A stretch of 64,000 nucleotides of DNA from Manis javanica (GCF_040802235.1 NC_133172.1:27299738-27363737), one strand, 5' to 3'. Shown: positions 1 to 11,370, numbered from the stretch's first letter. A program made the numbers and translations. Notes: generated from the letters alone by a model not told the origin.

Positions 1-1445
1 CGAATTGCTCCCAGTTTTTCAGAATGCATGCCAGAGGTGTGTCTAGCTTTAGACTTGAAGGGGATGCTCCCATCTGAAAGAGAGAGAAAGATAGGTGCTT
101 AGCACCTGATCAGCCTCTCTCTGTGAGGGCATCCCCTTGCCTTGGAGCTTAGGTGATAGTGCTTAGTCACTCCCTCTCCCAGACTACTGGAATTAACCAC
201 TCCTTACCAGCATGGCCTGTACCTTGCCTTGATTTCTCTTTTGCCTTTCCACACTAAGCAAGAGTTGCTTCAGAGCCCTGGATCTAGTGGGAACCTCACC
301 AGTATGCTCTTCCTTTATGCCTTCCGGGAGTCCTGATCCAGACCCTAGTTTCTCTGCACAGGCTTTAGCATAGTATACTTGGGCTGCAGATAAGGAATTG
401 CCATAGCACCAGGAAGATTGCCTCCAAGGAAGATAGATTAATAGAATAGAGCTGTGACTAGAATTTAATGGGGCCATTTACATGTACAGTTATGGAGGGG
501 GATGTCTATACTCTTAAACACCAGTTTCTACCACTGCCTGGGATTTAGCCAGTCACTCACTGTAACAAATCTGATCTGTGATTTAGGAGGTCAGAGGTTC
601 ATCTGCAACTCTCTCATCGGCAGCAGCCTAGCTGGAGGCTCACTCAGCGCCATTGAATCAATTGGCCGGAGCCGAGATCCAAGGACCTCTGTCTACTTGT
701 CCGGTCTGCCCTTGGAGCCTGCAGATTAGAATAGGAAAGTAAGAAATTGGCTCAGCCACTCCCTGACCTTCCCATCCATCTGGAGGTGGGGAATCAAGGA
801 GCGGCAGACACTGGGAAACCTTTCACCCAAGACTTAAGACTGGTATCCAATGCTAATAGTCTTTCAAGTGGCTAACAGGTGCCCAGACACATTTTTATGA
901 GATAAAAAGTACAACATTTAGTCAGGAATAAGAGCGAAGTGTAGATCTCCTATCTTGTGGTGGTGAGCATCAGATTCCATGAGATTGATGAAGTTAGAAG
1001 AGAGTTAGGAACACCCCCTGCCTCACTCAGAGGCCAGGGAGGCCTGAAGAAGCAGGCTGGAAGTCAGATACAGAGAAAGAGAGACACTCCTCATGGATAC
1101 CCAATCAGGCTGTCAGGGTCTGATTCCAGACACACAGGCCTTTGAGAAACCACTGACGTGTAGCCTCAGCCTAGACTCTCACAGTTGCCCACGGCTTTCC
1201 TCAGTCCCTCACATCCAAGGAGGTGCCTCTGAAAGGGAATCCTGGCCTCCACTCAGCTGACTTTCCCAGCTCCCAAGGGAGATGGGGGATACACTGAGGG
1301 AGATGCAGGGGAACCTGTCACTTGAGACTTTGAGATCGGCAGCCAGGCTAGTCCCATTTAAGTGCCTAACAAGGGCCTGATTTTGTGTGCCATAGACAGC
1401 TTCCTTCTATAAGGACAGCAAAAGAAAAGGCAGGCTAGGATGTCA
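1..1445 (-). mobile_element. Leader and 5' internal region of a minus-strand class I ERV (partial)
   Basis: This stretch lies downstream, on the minus strand, of an LTR and primer-binding site, so it should be the untranslated leader and possibly the start of gag of an ERV continuing off the left edge. No gag, pol or env motif is recognisable. The longest minus-strand frame (193-477) matches no retroviral domain I know. Two segments, about 755-890 and 1250-1380, look like diverged copies of each other. The assignment rests on the adjacent LTR and primer site, not on coding similarity. Confidence 0.45.
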
Positions 1446-1456
1446 ATACTCACCTC
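1446..1456 (-). promoter_or_regulatory. Candidate retroviral splice donor
   Basis: On the minus strand, just after the primer-binding site, the sequence reads GGAGGTGAGTATT. This is a good match to a splice donor, with the GT at 1453-1452. Its place a few bases past the primer site is where simple retroviruses carry their major donor. Confidence 0.45.
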
Positions 1457-1463
1457 CAAAGTT

Positions 1464-1481
1464 ATCCCGGACAAGCCCCCA
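1464..1481 (-). promoter_or_regulatory. Primer-binding site, tRNA-Pro type
   Basis: The minus strand reads TGGGGGCTTGTCCGGGAT, one base away from the proline-tRNA primer-binding site used by many gammaretroviruses. It directly follows the U5 end of the LTR at 1483-2480. That sets the minus orientation and the class I assignment of this ERV. Confidence 0.75.
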
Positions 1482-1595
1482 AAGATGATGATGGGGTTCT
1501 TGTTTGTGGAGTTGAAGAATGAACTTAGCAAACACCCCAAAGATGATGATGGGGTTCTTGTTTGTGGAGTTGAAGAATGAACTTAGCAAACACCC
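1477..1595 (-). repeat. 58-bp perfect tandem duplication at the U5/primer-site junction
   Basis: Two head-to-tail copies with a 58-bp period (1477-1534 and 1535-1592) and no mismatch. The unit is the U5 end of the LTR plus the first bases of the primer site. The identity suggests a recent duplication or replication slippage. Confidence 0.85.
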
Positions 1596-2480
1596 AGGGT
1601 AGGAGAATGAGGGCAGAGGTTTTTATTTAGAAATAAAGTGAGAGGAAAGAGCTCATGCCAGAAGGGGACAAGAGAGCCTGTGATGGTGCATTGTCTAAGG
1701 GTTTTATAGGCATTTGAGGATTTGGGGGAACATGAAAAAAAGACTTAAGGGTGTGGACTTGCATGACCTGCCCTGCCCTCAAGGTGGGTTGGGCTATTGT
1801 CTGTCTGCTAGGGCTCTTTAGAGTGAAGTCATGGGTTATGCTGAGATACCCTTGTGGAACACTCAATCATTTCAGGCCAAGTTGCTTCTGGCCTTTTGAT
1901 CTTTAACTGATCTCACTGAAGATGTCTATATTTTTAGTCTGGTGTCATTCCCTAGAGAATTAGTATGACCTTGACTTTGCATAATGCTTAACATAGAGTT
2001 TCAATAAGGACTTCTCTGCCCACTGTTACATTGCTCTGACTGTATATATTCTGCCCTGCCTTTCCTGGAGGCCCTCACCCTACTCTGACTACACCCATGG
2101 TCCCTGTCTCACTAGGCAACTAATTTAGCATGCTGGTCCAGCCATAAACAACATACTAAAAGGCAGGAAGGACTCCATCTTAAAGATTGTATTTTAATAG
2201 CCAGGAAGTTAAAAATGTAAGATTCTTAACTTATTCTTTAGTAAACAGACAATAACTCATCCCACCTTGGGGGATGGGCAGGCAGTGTTTGATATGCTCC
2301 CAGACCAAGATCAGGTATTCCAGGGAGAAATCAGAGCAGGAAGTTTCTTGTGTTAAGTTAATTCTGAGTATTCAAAGACCACGTAATGGGTCTGCACCCC
2401 GAGGCCTTAGTCATATTCCTGAAGAATCTTTAAAATGGGGAATGTCCAACCTTGTAGCGTGCTCCTTTCTCTGAGGTCAC
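1483..2480 (-). repeat. 5' LTR of the minus-strand class I ERV
   Basis: The minus strand carries, in the expected order, a TATAAAA box (plus 1702-1708), an AATAAA polyadenylation signal (plus 1622-1627), a U5 segment and a tRNA-Pro primer site. The U3 edge is not fixed: the similarity-free boundary lies somewhere between about 2050 and 2480. No partner LTR is in the window. The family is not identified beyond class I/ERV1-like. Confidence 0.6.
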
Positions 2481-2544
2481 CCACACTTTCTCAGTGTGTA
2501 ACCTTTTATTTATTTATGTATTTATTTTTCATTGTTACACTAAA

Positions 2545-5050
2545 AAAATTTTTAGTAAGGGATTATTGATAGCCACTCTTATGAATGTTTCACATGAAAA
2601 AATAACGTGGTTACTACATTTACCCATATTGTCAAGTCTCCACCCATACCCCATTGCAGTCACTGTCCATTAGTGTAGTAAGATGCCACAGATTCACTAT
2701 TTGTCTTCTCTGTGGTACACTGTTTTCCCCCATGACACCTCATAACATGTGTACTAAACATAATACCCCTAAATCACCCCTCAATCTCCCTCCCTCCAGA
2801 ACCACCCTTCCACACCCCTCCCCTTTGGTAACCACTAGTCCTTTGGAGTCTGTGAGTCTGCTGCTCTTTTTTTTCCTTCAGTTTTTCTTTGTTGTTATAC
2901 TTCACAAATGAGGGAAATCATTTGGTACTTGTCTTTCTTTTCCTGACTTATTTCACTGAGCATAACACCCTTTAGCTCCATCCATGTTGTTGCAAATGGT
3001 AGGATTTGTTTCTCTCTTATGGCTGAATAGTATTCTATTGTGTATATGTACCACCTCTCCTATATCCATTCATCTAGTGATGGACACTTAGGTTGCTTCC
3101 ACATCTTGGCTATTGTAAATAGTGCTGCAAAAAACATAGGGGTGCATATGTCTTTTTGAATCCGAGAACTTGTATCATTTGGGTAAACTCCAAGGAGTGG
3201 GAATCCTGGGTCAAATGGTATTTCCATTTTTAGTTTTTTGAGGAACCTCCATATTGCTTTCCACAATGGTTGAACTAGTTTACATTTCCACCAGCTGTGT
3301 AAGAGGGTTCCCCTTTGTCCACATCCTTGCCAGCATTTGTTGTTGTTAGTCTTCTCGATGCTGGGCATCCTTACTGGTGTAAGGTGATATCTCATTGTGG
3401 TTTTAATTTGCATTTCCCTGATAAATAGTGATGTGGAGCATCTTTTCATGTGCCTGTTGGCCATCTGAATTTCTTCTTTGGAGAATTGTCTCTTCATATC
3501 CTCTGCCAATTTTAATCAGGTTATTTGATTTTGGGTGTTGAGGTGTGTGAGTTCTTTATATATTTTGGATATGAACACCTTGTCAGATGTGCCATTTACA
3601 AATATATTCTCCCATACTGTAGGATGCCTTTTTGTTCTGTTAATGATATCCTTTGCCAAACAGAAGCTTTTTAGTTTGATGTAGTCCCATGTGTTCATTT
3701 TTGCTTTCATTTCCCTTGCTCAAGGAGATGCATTCAGGAAGAAGGTGCTCATGCTTATATTCAGGAGATTTTTGCCTATATTGTCTTCTAGGAGTTTTAT
3801 GGTTTCATGACTTACATTTAGGTCTTTGATCCATTTTGAGTTTACTTTTATGTATGGGTTTAAACAATAATTCAGTTTCATTCCCTTACATGTAGCTGTC
3901 CAGTTTTGGCAACACCAGTTGTTGAAGAGGCTGTCATTTCCCCATTGTATGACTATGGCTTCTTTATCATAAACTAATTGACCATATGTGGCTGGGTGTA
4001 TCTGGGCTATCTAGTCTATTCCATTGGTCTATGGTTCTGTTCTTGTGCTAGTACCAAACTCTCTTGATTACTGTGCCTTTTTAGTAGAGCTTGAAGTTGG
4101 GGTGCATAATTCCCCCTGCTTTATTCTTCCTTCTCAGGATTGCTTTGGCTATTTGGGGTCTTTTGTGGCTCCATATGAATTTCAGAATGATTTGCTCTAG
4201 TTCATTGAAGAATGCTGTTGCTATTTTGATAGGAATTGCATTGAATCTGTAGATTGCTTTAGGCAGGATGGCCATTTTGGCAGTATTAATTCTTCCTATC
4301 CATGAGCACAGGATGTGTTTCCATTTATTGGTATCTTCTTTAATTTCTCTCATGAATGTCTTGTAGTTTTCAGTGTTTGGGTCTTTCATGTCCTTGCTTA
4401 GGCTTATTCCTAGGTATTTTATTCTTTTTGATGGAGTTGTGAATGGAATTGTTCTCCTGATTTCTCTTTCTTCTAGTTCATTGTTAGTGTAAAGGAATGC
4501 AACAGATTTCTGTGTATTAATTTTGTATCCTGCCACTTTACAGAATTCAGATATTAGACCTAGTAGTTTTAGAGTGGATTCTTTAGGGATTTTTATGTAC
4601 AGTATCATGTCATCTGCAAATAGGAACAGTTCAACTTCTCCCTTGCCAATCTGGATGCCTTTTATTTATTTGTGTTATCTGATTGCCATGGCTAGAACCC
4701 CCAGTACTATGGTGAATAAAAGTGAGGAGAGTGGTCATCCTTGTCTTGTTCCCGATCTTAGAGGAAAAGCTTTCAGCTTCTCGCTGTTAAATATAATGTT
4801 GACTGTGGGTTTGTTGTCATATATGGCCTTTATTATGTTGAGGTGCTTGCCCTCTATACCTCTTTTCTTGAGAATTTTTATCATGAATGGATGTTGAATT
4901 TTGGCAAAAATTTTTTCAGCATCTATGGAGATGATTATGTGGTTTTTGTCCTTCTTTTTGGTAGATGATGATAGATTTTCGAATGTTGTACAATCCTTGC
5001 ATGCCTGGAATAAATCTTACTTGATCATGATGGATGGTCTTTTTGATGTA
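2545..5050 (-). mobile_element. LINE-1, 5'-truncated, minus strand
   Basis: The 3' end (imperfect poly-T near 2545) is followed by the L1 3' UTR and then the C-terminal half of ORF2 on the minus strand. The sequence runs parallel to the L1 copies at 6889-9574, 9575-15845 and 61434-61997, for example in the stretch around 3020-3120. The copy stops at about 5050, where a T run and unrelated ERV sequence begin, so the N-terminal half of ORF2 and all of ORF1 are absent. Confidence 0.85.
2905..5050 (-). pseudogene. L1 ORF2 fragment (reverse transcriptase to C-terminus)
   Basis: Minus-strand translation gives broken L1 ORF2 in several frames: 4916-5164, 4081-4608, 3516-3710 and 3060-3509. Recognisable parts are the end of the reverse transcriptase region (around 4600), the thumb-like region with the [21 protein letters not shown] stretch (about 4100-4190), and the cysteine-containing C-terminal region (around 3300). 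ORF2 normally encodes endonuclease plus reverse transcriptase for target-primed retrotransposition. Frameshifts and stops make this copy inert. Confidence 0.8.
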
Positions 5051-5201
5051 TTTTTTTTTTTTGAGAGGGCATCTCTCATATCTTTTGATCGAATGGTTGT
5101 TAACAATGATAAAATTCTGTATACGGGAGTCAATGCTCAATGCACAATCATTAATCCACCCCAAGCCTAATTCTCATCAGTCTCCAATCTTCTGAAGCAT
5201 A

Positions 5202-5258
5202 ATGAACAAGTTCTTACATGGTGAACAAATTCTTACATAGTGAATAAGTTCTTACATG
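5202..5258 (-). repeat. Three 19-bp tandem repeats in ERV U3/R-like sequence
   Basis: Units at 5202-5220, 5221-5239 and 5240-5258 share the core GAACAAGTTCTTACATGGT with one to three differences each. They lie in the LTR-like end of the minus-strand ERV. Tandem repeats in U3 often carry enhancer sites; here that is inference only. Confidence 0.7.
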
Positions 5259-5394
5259 GTGAACAGTACAAGGGCAGTCATCACAGAAACTTTTGGTTTT
5301 GATCACACATTATGAACTATAAACAATCAGGTCAAATATGAATATTCGTTTGATTTTTATACTTGATTTATATGTGGATCCCCACATTTCTCCC

Positions 5395-5395
<1 letters not shown>

Positions 5396-5439
<44 letters not shown>
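5396..5439. repeat. (ATT)n microsatellite
   Basis: An uninterrupted run of about 14 ATT units. It gives an artificial poly-isoleucine frame on the minus strand. Confidence 0.95.
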
Positions 5440-5440
<1 letters not shown>

Positions 5441-6036
5441 TTTTAATAAAATGCTGAAGTGGTAGGTAGATGCAAGATAAAGGTAGAAAACATAGTTTAG
5501 TGTTGTAAGAGAGCAATTGTAGATGATCAGGTGTGTGCCTGTAGACTATGTGCTAATCCAAGCTAGACAAGGGCATTAAAACATCCACGGATGCAGAAGA
5601 TTTCTCTCAAAACAGGGGGGGGGTGAGGTTCTAAGACTCACCTTTGTTGATCCCCAATTTCTCACCTGATGGCCCCCCTGCGACTGTGCTTGTCTTAGGT
5701 TGTTCCTCCCTTGAGGAATCTTACCCGTCTCTGACTAACCAGTCATCTTCCAGGGCCATACAGGGACATGTAAAGTTGGTGAGTGAGAAGCCATATTGTT
5801 TGAAAAGGTTAGCTTTTTACTTCTTTGCAGATTTATGCCCTGTGGCTTCTATGCCCAGCATTTGTCTTGAGGTATCTTTACCACTTGGAGGAATTATGAT
5901 ACTCGGTAAATTCGATATGAGCCAAGAATTCTATTTAAGGGTTGTAATTAGGAAGGAAGAAGAAAAGCTATAGAGGTAGCATATGGAAGAAAACATGGGA
6001 GGATTGATTCTTTGACATATCTTCTTGTAGAGTAAC

Positions 6037-6500
6037 TTAAGCATGTGTAGGTTTTAAACTACTAATTAAATTGTGCACACACGTTAACATAATAGGAATA
6101 CAGTTACATAACCCAAAAAGATCTATAATTACCAGCCATCTGCAGTGAAGCCAAGAAAACCAGTTAGGCACCCTAGGCATTTGTGAAAATTTGTCTATGA
6201 TATGATGGATATTGTCCAACTGTACTTGAACAGTCTAAGAGAAATCAGACAAATTAAAACAACACATTCCTGGGAACTGTTCACATCCCATATGTTCTTT
6301 TAACAGTAGATAGTCTGTAGTTGTAAGATTTTGGAGCACTACAACTTGCACTCCTAATTCTTGGTTGAGTTCCAACAATATAGATCCAGTCAAATTTGTT
6401 GTTTTACTGAAAACACAGGTCAGCTTAGATATCTCCTTCTTCATTCCAATGGAAAGTCCAGGAACCGGTGGGATGGATGTAGCTACAACTGCAGCATTGC
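6037..6500 (-). pseudogene. Retroviral Env transmembrane subunit relic (gamma-type, CX6CC)
   Basis: In one minus-strand frame from about 6500 to 6037, interrupted by a single stop near 6235, the translation holds features of a retroviral Env transmembrane subunit in order. These are a proline- and glycine-containing fusion-peptide-like stretch, a heptad-like helical region, an LQN start of the immunosuppressive-like segment, a CEQFPGMCC (CX6CC) motif followed by FNLSD, a second helix, a tryptophan-rich membrane-proximal part and a short hydrophobic end. A cysteine (KLTC) sits between the fusion-like region and the first helix, as in alpharetrovirus-type rather than murine-type subunits. The surface subunit appears deleted. 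The gene is dead. Confidence 0.65.
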
Positions 6501-6539
6501 CTGGATCTTTGTTGAGGTGTTTTGATGATCATCTTCTGG

Positions 6540-6661
6540 TATGGCTCTTCCAGAGAGTGCTGATGTTGGAAGTTCTTCTTCATATCGTATCTTAGTTCAT
6601 TTCTGGGTAGCCAAATTAGGCTTTGATCCTCTGTATAAACACAAACAGACCTTTTGCCCAC
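6540..6661 (-). pseudogene. Possible retroviral integrase C-terminal fragment
   Basis: The minus-strand frame ending at 6661 reads VCVYTEDQSLIWLPRNELR. This resembles the SH3-like C-terminal part of class II (betaretrovirus-like) integrases, where a V-W-x-P-x-R-x-x-R pattern closes pol. It sits upstream, on the minus strand, of the Env relic and in another frame, as pol sits relative to env. The similarity is short, so the call is tentative. Confidence 0.35.
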
Positions 6662-7211
6662 ACTTTGATATGCCCTTTATACCATTGTGTAGAACTCATT
6701 GGAGGTCACCACACAGGAACTGCTTTTTTTTTTTAAGAGAAAGGAATATTATCAGAAAAGTGTACCTCCATAGCCGATCACCTGACACCCTTTAAGTGAT
6801 CAAAATTAAGGATATTTAAAGCATGCATTAATCGTTGATTTACAGTTAGTTTTATCCTATCAAGGAGTAATCCCCCTTTTCCTTCTTTCTTTTTTTTATC
6901 TTTAATCTACACTTACATGAAGAATATTATGTTTACTAGGCACTCCCCTATACCAGGTCCCCCCTATAAACCAATTTACAGTCACTATCCATCAGCATAG
7001 CAAAATGTTGTAGAATCACTACTTGTCTTCTCTGTGTTGTACAGCCCTCCCCCCTATGCATGCTAATCTTAATACCCCCTTTCTTCTTCCCTCCCTTTAT
7101 CCCTCCCTACCCACCCATCCTCCTCAGTCCCTTTCCCTTTGGTACCTGTTAGTCCATTTTTGGGTTCTGTCATTCCGCTGCTGTTTTGTTCCTTCAGTTT
7201 TTCCTTTGTTC

Positions 7212-9559
7212 TTATACTCCACAGATCAGTGAAATCATTTGGTATTTCTCTTTCTCTGCTTGGCTTATTTCACTGAGCATAATACCTTCCAGCTCCATCC
7301 ATGTTGCTGCAAATGGTAGGATTTGCCCTCTTCTTATGGCTGAGTAGTATTCCATTGTGTATATGTACCACATCTTCTTTATCCATTCATCTACCGATGG
7401 ACATTTAGGTTGCTTCCAATTCTTGGCTATTGTACATAGTACTGCAATAAACATAGGGGTGCATCTGTCTTTCTCAAACTTGATTGCTGCGTTCTTAGGG
7501 TAAATTCCTAGGAGTGGAATTCCTGGGTCAAATGGTAGGTCTGTTTTGAACATTTTGATGAACCTCCATACTGCTTTCCACAATGGTTGAACTAATTTAC
7601 ATTCCCACCAGCAGTGTAGGAGGGTTCTTCTTTCTCCACATCCTCGCTAGCGTTTGTTGTTGTTTCTCTTTTGGATGTTGGCCATCCTAACTGGTGTGAG
7701 GTCATATCTCCTTGTGGTTTTAATTTCCATTTCCCTGATGAATAGTAGTGTGGAGCCTGTTGGTCATCTTAATTTCTTTGGAGAAGTGTCTGTTCAGATC
7801 CTCTGCCCATTTTTTAATTGGATTATTTGCTTTTTGGTTGTTGAGGCATGTGAGCTCTTTATATATTTTGAATGTCCACCCATTATTGGATATATCATTT
7901 ATGAATATATTCTCCCATTCTGTAGGATGCCTTTTTGTTCTCTGATGGTGTACTTTGCTGTACCAAAACTTCTTAGTTTGACATAGTCCCACTTGTTCAT
8001 TTTTGCTTTTGTTTCCCTTGCTCAGGGAGATATGTTCATGAAGAAGTTGCTCATGTTTATGTCCAAGAGATTTTTGCCCATGTTTTTTTCTGAGTTTTAT
8101 GGTTTCATAAGTTACATTTAGGTCTTTGATCCATTTCAAGTTTACTTTTGTGTATGGGGTTAAAAAGTAATCCATTTTCATTCCATTGCATGTAGCTGTC
8201 CAGTTTTGCCAACACCCGTTGTTGAAGAGACTGTCATTTCCCCATTGTATATCCAAGGCTCCTTTATCATATATTAATTGGCCATATATGTGTGGGTTTG
8301 CATTTGAGCTCTCTATTCTGTTCCATTGGTCTAGGGTCTCTTCTTGTGCTAGTAGCAAATTGTCTTGATTACTGTGGCTTTGTAGTAGAGCTTGAAGTTG
8401 GGGATTATTATCACCCCTGCTTTATTCTTCCTTCTCAGGATTTCCTTGGCTATTTGGGGTCTTTTGCAGTTCCACATGAATTTTAGAACTATTTTTTCCA
8501 GTACATTGAAGAATGCTCTCAGTATTTTGATAGGGATTGGATTGCATCTGTAGATTGATTTAAGCAGGGTGACCATCTTGACAATATTAATTCTTGCTAC
8601 CCAAGAGCATGGGATGAATTTACAACTATTAGTGTCCTCTTTAATTTCTCTCAAATGTCTTATAGTTTTCAGGGTATAGGTCTTTCACTTCCTTGGTTAG
8701 GTTTAGTCCCAGGTATTTTATTCTTTTTGATGCAGTTGTGAATGGAATTGTTTTCCTGATTTCCCTTTCTCCTATTTCATAGGTAGTGTATAGAAATGCA
8801 ACAGATTGCTGGGTATTAATTTTGTATACTGAACCTTTGCTAAATTCAGATATTAGTTCTAGTAGTTTTGGAGTGGATTCTTTAGGGTTTTCTGTGTACA
8901 ATATCATGTAATCTGAAAACAGTGACAATTTAAATTCTTCCTTACCAATCCAGACACCTTTTATTTGTGCTGTCTGTGTGGCTAGGACCTCCAATACTAT
9001 CTTGAATAAGAGAGGGAAGAGTGGGGATCTTTGTCATTACTTATTGTAGAGGAGTAGCTTTCACCTTTTCACTGTTAAGTATGATGTTGGCTGTGGGTTT
9101 GTCATATATGGCCTTTATTATGTTGAGGTACTTGCCCTCTATACCCATTTTGTTGAGAGTTTTTATCATGAATGGGTACTGAATTTTGTCAAATGCTTTT
9201 TCAGCATCTATGGAGATGATCATGTTTTTGTCCTTTTTGTTGATGTGGTGGATGATGTTCATAGATTTTCTAATATTATACCATCCTTGCATCACTGAGA
9301 TGAATACCACTTAATTATGGTGTATGATCCTCTTGATGTATTTTTTAATTCAGTTTGCTAATATTTTGTTGAGTATCTTTGCATCCATGTTCATCAGGGA
9401 TATTGGTCTGTAGTTTTCTTTTTTTGTGGTGTCTTTGCCTGGTTTTGGTATTTGAGTGATGCTGACTTCATAGAATCAGTTTGGAAGTATTCCCTCCTCT
9501 TTCATATTTTTGGAAAACTTTAAGGAGAATGGGTATTATATATTCTCTAAATGTCTGAT
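7212..9559 (-). pseudogene. L1 ORF2, C-terminal part
   Basis: Decayed ORF2 spread over several minus-strand frames: 9041-9310 (reverse transcriptase, with the [12 protein letters not shown] region), 8641-8994, 8349-8654, 7720-8358 and 7212-7583. The last frame ends in the conserved SLICGV tail. The N-terminal part of the same gene lies at 15861-17283 beyond the inserted plus-strand L1. The gene would encode the endonuclease/reverse transcriptase of L1; stops, frameshifts and the 6.3-kb insertion make it inactive. Confidence 0.85.
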
Positions 9560-9574
9560 AAAATTGAGTGGTGA
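9560..9574. repeat. Target-site duplication, left copy, of the nested L1
   Basis: AAAATTGAGTGGTGA occurs here and again at 15846-15860, bracketing the plus-strand L1. A 15-bp identical duplication is typical of L1 endonuclease insertion. Confidence 0.9.
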
Positions 9575-10530
9575 GAGGAGGGAGGCAAGATGGCAGCATA
9601 AGTAGTTCAGTGGAAATCTCCTCCCGAAAACATATATATATTTTTGAAAATACAACAAATACAACTATTCCTGAAAGAGACACCAGTGGATACAGTACAA
9701 CAGCCAGAGTATATCTACATCTGCAAGAACTCAGCATCACACAAAGGGGGTAAGATACAAGCCATGGCCCAGCGGGACCCGAATGTCCCCCTACCCCAGA
9801 CCCCAGTGAGAAGAAAGGAGTCAGAGTGGGGAGGGAGTGAAAGCCCAGGACTGCTAAACAACCAGCTCTAGAAATCCACACCAGGAATGTATACACACGG
9901 TGCATGGGGTGCTGGATATTAGAGAAATGGTAAAGCAAAACCTGCAAGCCAGGCCCTGCAACTGGAGCCCCAGAGACAAAAGAAAAGTGAGTGCTTTTTG
10001 CCCCACAGCTGGATGATGTTGTTCCAGCACAATCAGCCTAGAACCTGTGAATCCTGGGGAACTCTAGGTGACCTAACCTCCTGGGTGGCAGAGCAGCTCT
10101 GAAGCCCCTCACAGCAATAAGCAGGCTGCCAGTCATTTCCCCTATTGTCACAGACACCGACACACCAGCCCAGTAGTGGGAGAGTGGCAGCATGCGCAGG
10201 GGTCAGCTGCACCAGAGTGCCTGGGAGTGGCCCAAGCAAGCCAGCAGCGGTGGCAGCTGAGCAGCCCAGGGACGGCCTGCAAGAGCCTCTGGTGGTGGCA
10301 CCAGAGGGGCCTGAGTGTGGCCCGTGGGAGCCAGCAGTGGGGGTTAAGGAGCAGCCCAGGAGCAGCCACACTCCCAGCAGCAACCCAGAATTGCAGCCCA
10401 ATGCACAGACATCCAGGCCACATTCAAAGGCCACTTGTGGCACACAGCTGCCTGGCAGGGGTGCTGCTTTTTCAGGAGAGTGCACCCTGTGCACCTGCCA
10501 CTCCCCACAGGGCTCTGTGCTACTCTGATG

Positions 10531-11370
10531 CAGACCCTGCCCACAGTAGTCCAGTCCAAAATAGTCCAGACAACCCCTGAGAAAGGGCCTGGGGAGATAG
10601 ACCTAACCAATCTCCCCAAAAAAGAATTCAAAATAAAGGTCATAACCATGCTGATAGATCTGCAGAAAAATATGCAAGTGCTAAAGATGCAAGTACAGAG
10701 GGAGAATACAGAAATAAAACAATCTCCGGAAGGCCTTAAAAGCAGAATGGATGAGTTGCAAGAGGCCATTAATGGAATATAAATCAGAGAACAGGAATGC
10801 AGAGAAGCTGATGCAGAGAGAGATAAAAGAATCTCCAAGAATGAAAGACCATTAAGAGAACTGTGTGACCAATCCAAATGGAAAAATATTCATATTATAG
10901 GGGTACCAGAAGAAGAAGAAGAGAGAAAACGGGATAGAAAGTGTCTTTGAAGAAATAATTGCTGAAAGCTACCCCCAAAACAGGGGAGGAAATAGTTGCT
11001 CATACCATGGAAGCACACAGAACTCCCAACAGAAGGAACCCAAAGAGGACAACAGCAAGACACATAATAAATAAAATGGCAAAGATCAAGGACAATGATC
11101 TTCCTTTAATATTAAAGGCAGCCAGAGAGAGAAAAAAGGTCACCTACAAAGTAAAACCCATCAGGCTATCATCACACTTCTCAACAGAGAAACCTCACAG
11201 GCCAGAAGATAATGGCATGATATATTTAATGAAATGAAACAGAAGGGCCTTGAACCAAGAATACTGTATCCACCATGATTATCATTTAAATATGAAGGAG
11301 TGATTAAACAATTCCCAGACAAGTAAAAGTTGAGGGAATTTGCCGCCCACAAACCACCTCCACAGGGTAT
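10531..11370 (+). pseudogene. L1 ORF1 (RNA-binding protein), decayed
   Basis: A plus-strand coiled-coil segment lies at about 10560-10782 (KEFKIKVITMLIDLQKNMQ), and an RRM/C-terminal-domain segment at 10959-11237 in another frame (the RTTARHIINKMAK region). ORF1 protein is the trimeric nucleic-acid chaperone of the L1 ribonucleoprotein. Here a stop after ENGI-like sequence at 10780 and further frameshifts destroy it. The exact start is not fixed. Confidence 0.75.

Larger units (their letters stand above)
5051..6880 (-). mobile_element. 3' portion of a minus-strand ERV, possibly L1-mobilised
   Basis: Read on the minus strand, this element carries an integrase-C-terminus-like segment (about 6560-6661), an Env transmembrane-subunit relic (6037-6500), noncoding LTR-like sequence (about 5063-6030) and a run of 12 A residues (plus-strand T 5051-5062). 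The terminal A run just after a degenerate AATAAA region suggests a polyadenylated transcript copied by L1 rather than a retroviral integration. No gag, protease or reverse transcriptase is present. The right boundary against the next L1 (about 6889) is approximate. Confidence 0.55.
6889..9574 (-). mobile_element. LINE-1, minus strand, 3' half (split by a nested L1)
   Basis: Starts with a poly-T run (about 6889-6897), then the L1 3' UTR, then ORF2 on the minus strand up to the insertion point at 9560-9574. The same element resumes at 15846, so the two parts form one full-length L1. Its TSD partner is not identified. Confidence 0.9.

Noticed and set aside
5202-5258. Possible CRISPR-like array
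   Set aside because: Three 19-bp units lie directly adjacent without spacers, in a mammalian ERV end; this is a simple tandem repeat.
5310-5516. Frame with a poly-isoleucine run
   Set aside because: Produced by the ATT microsatellite.
10033-10580. Several long overlapping frames in the 5' UTR of the plus-strand L1
   Set aside because: GC-rich 5' UTR sequence with few stops in any frame; the same place in the other L1 shows no conserved protein.
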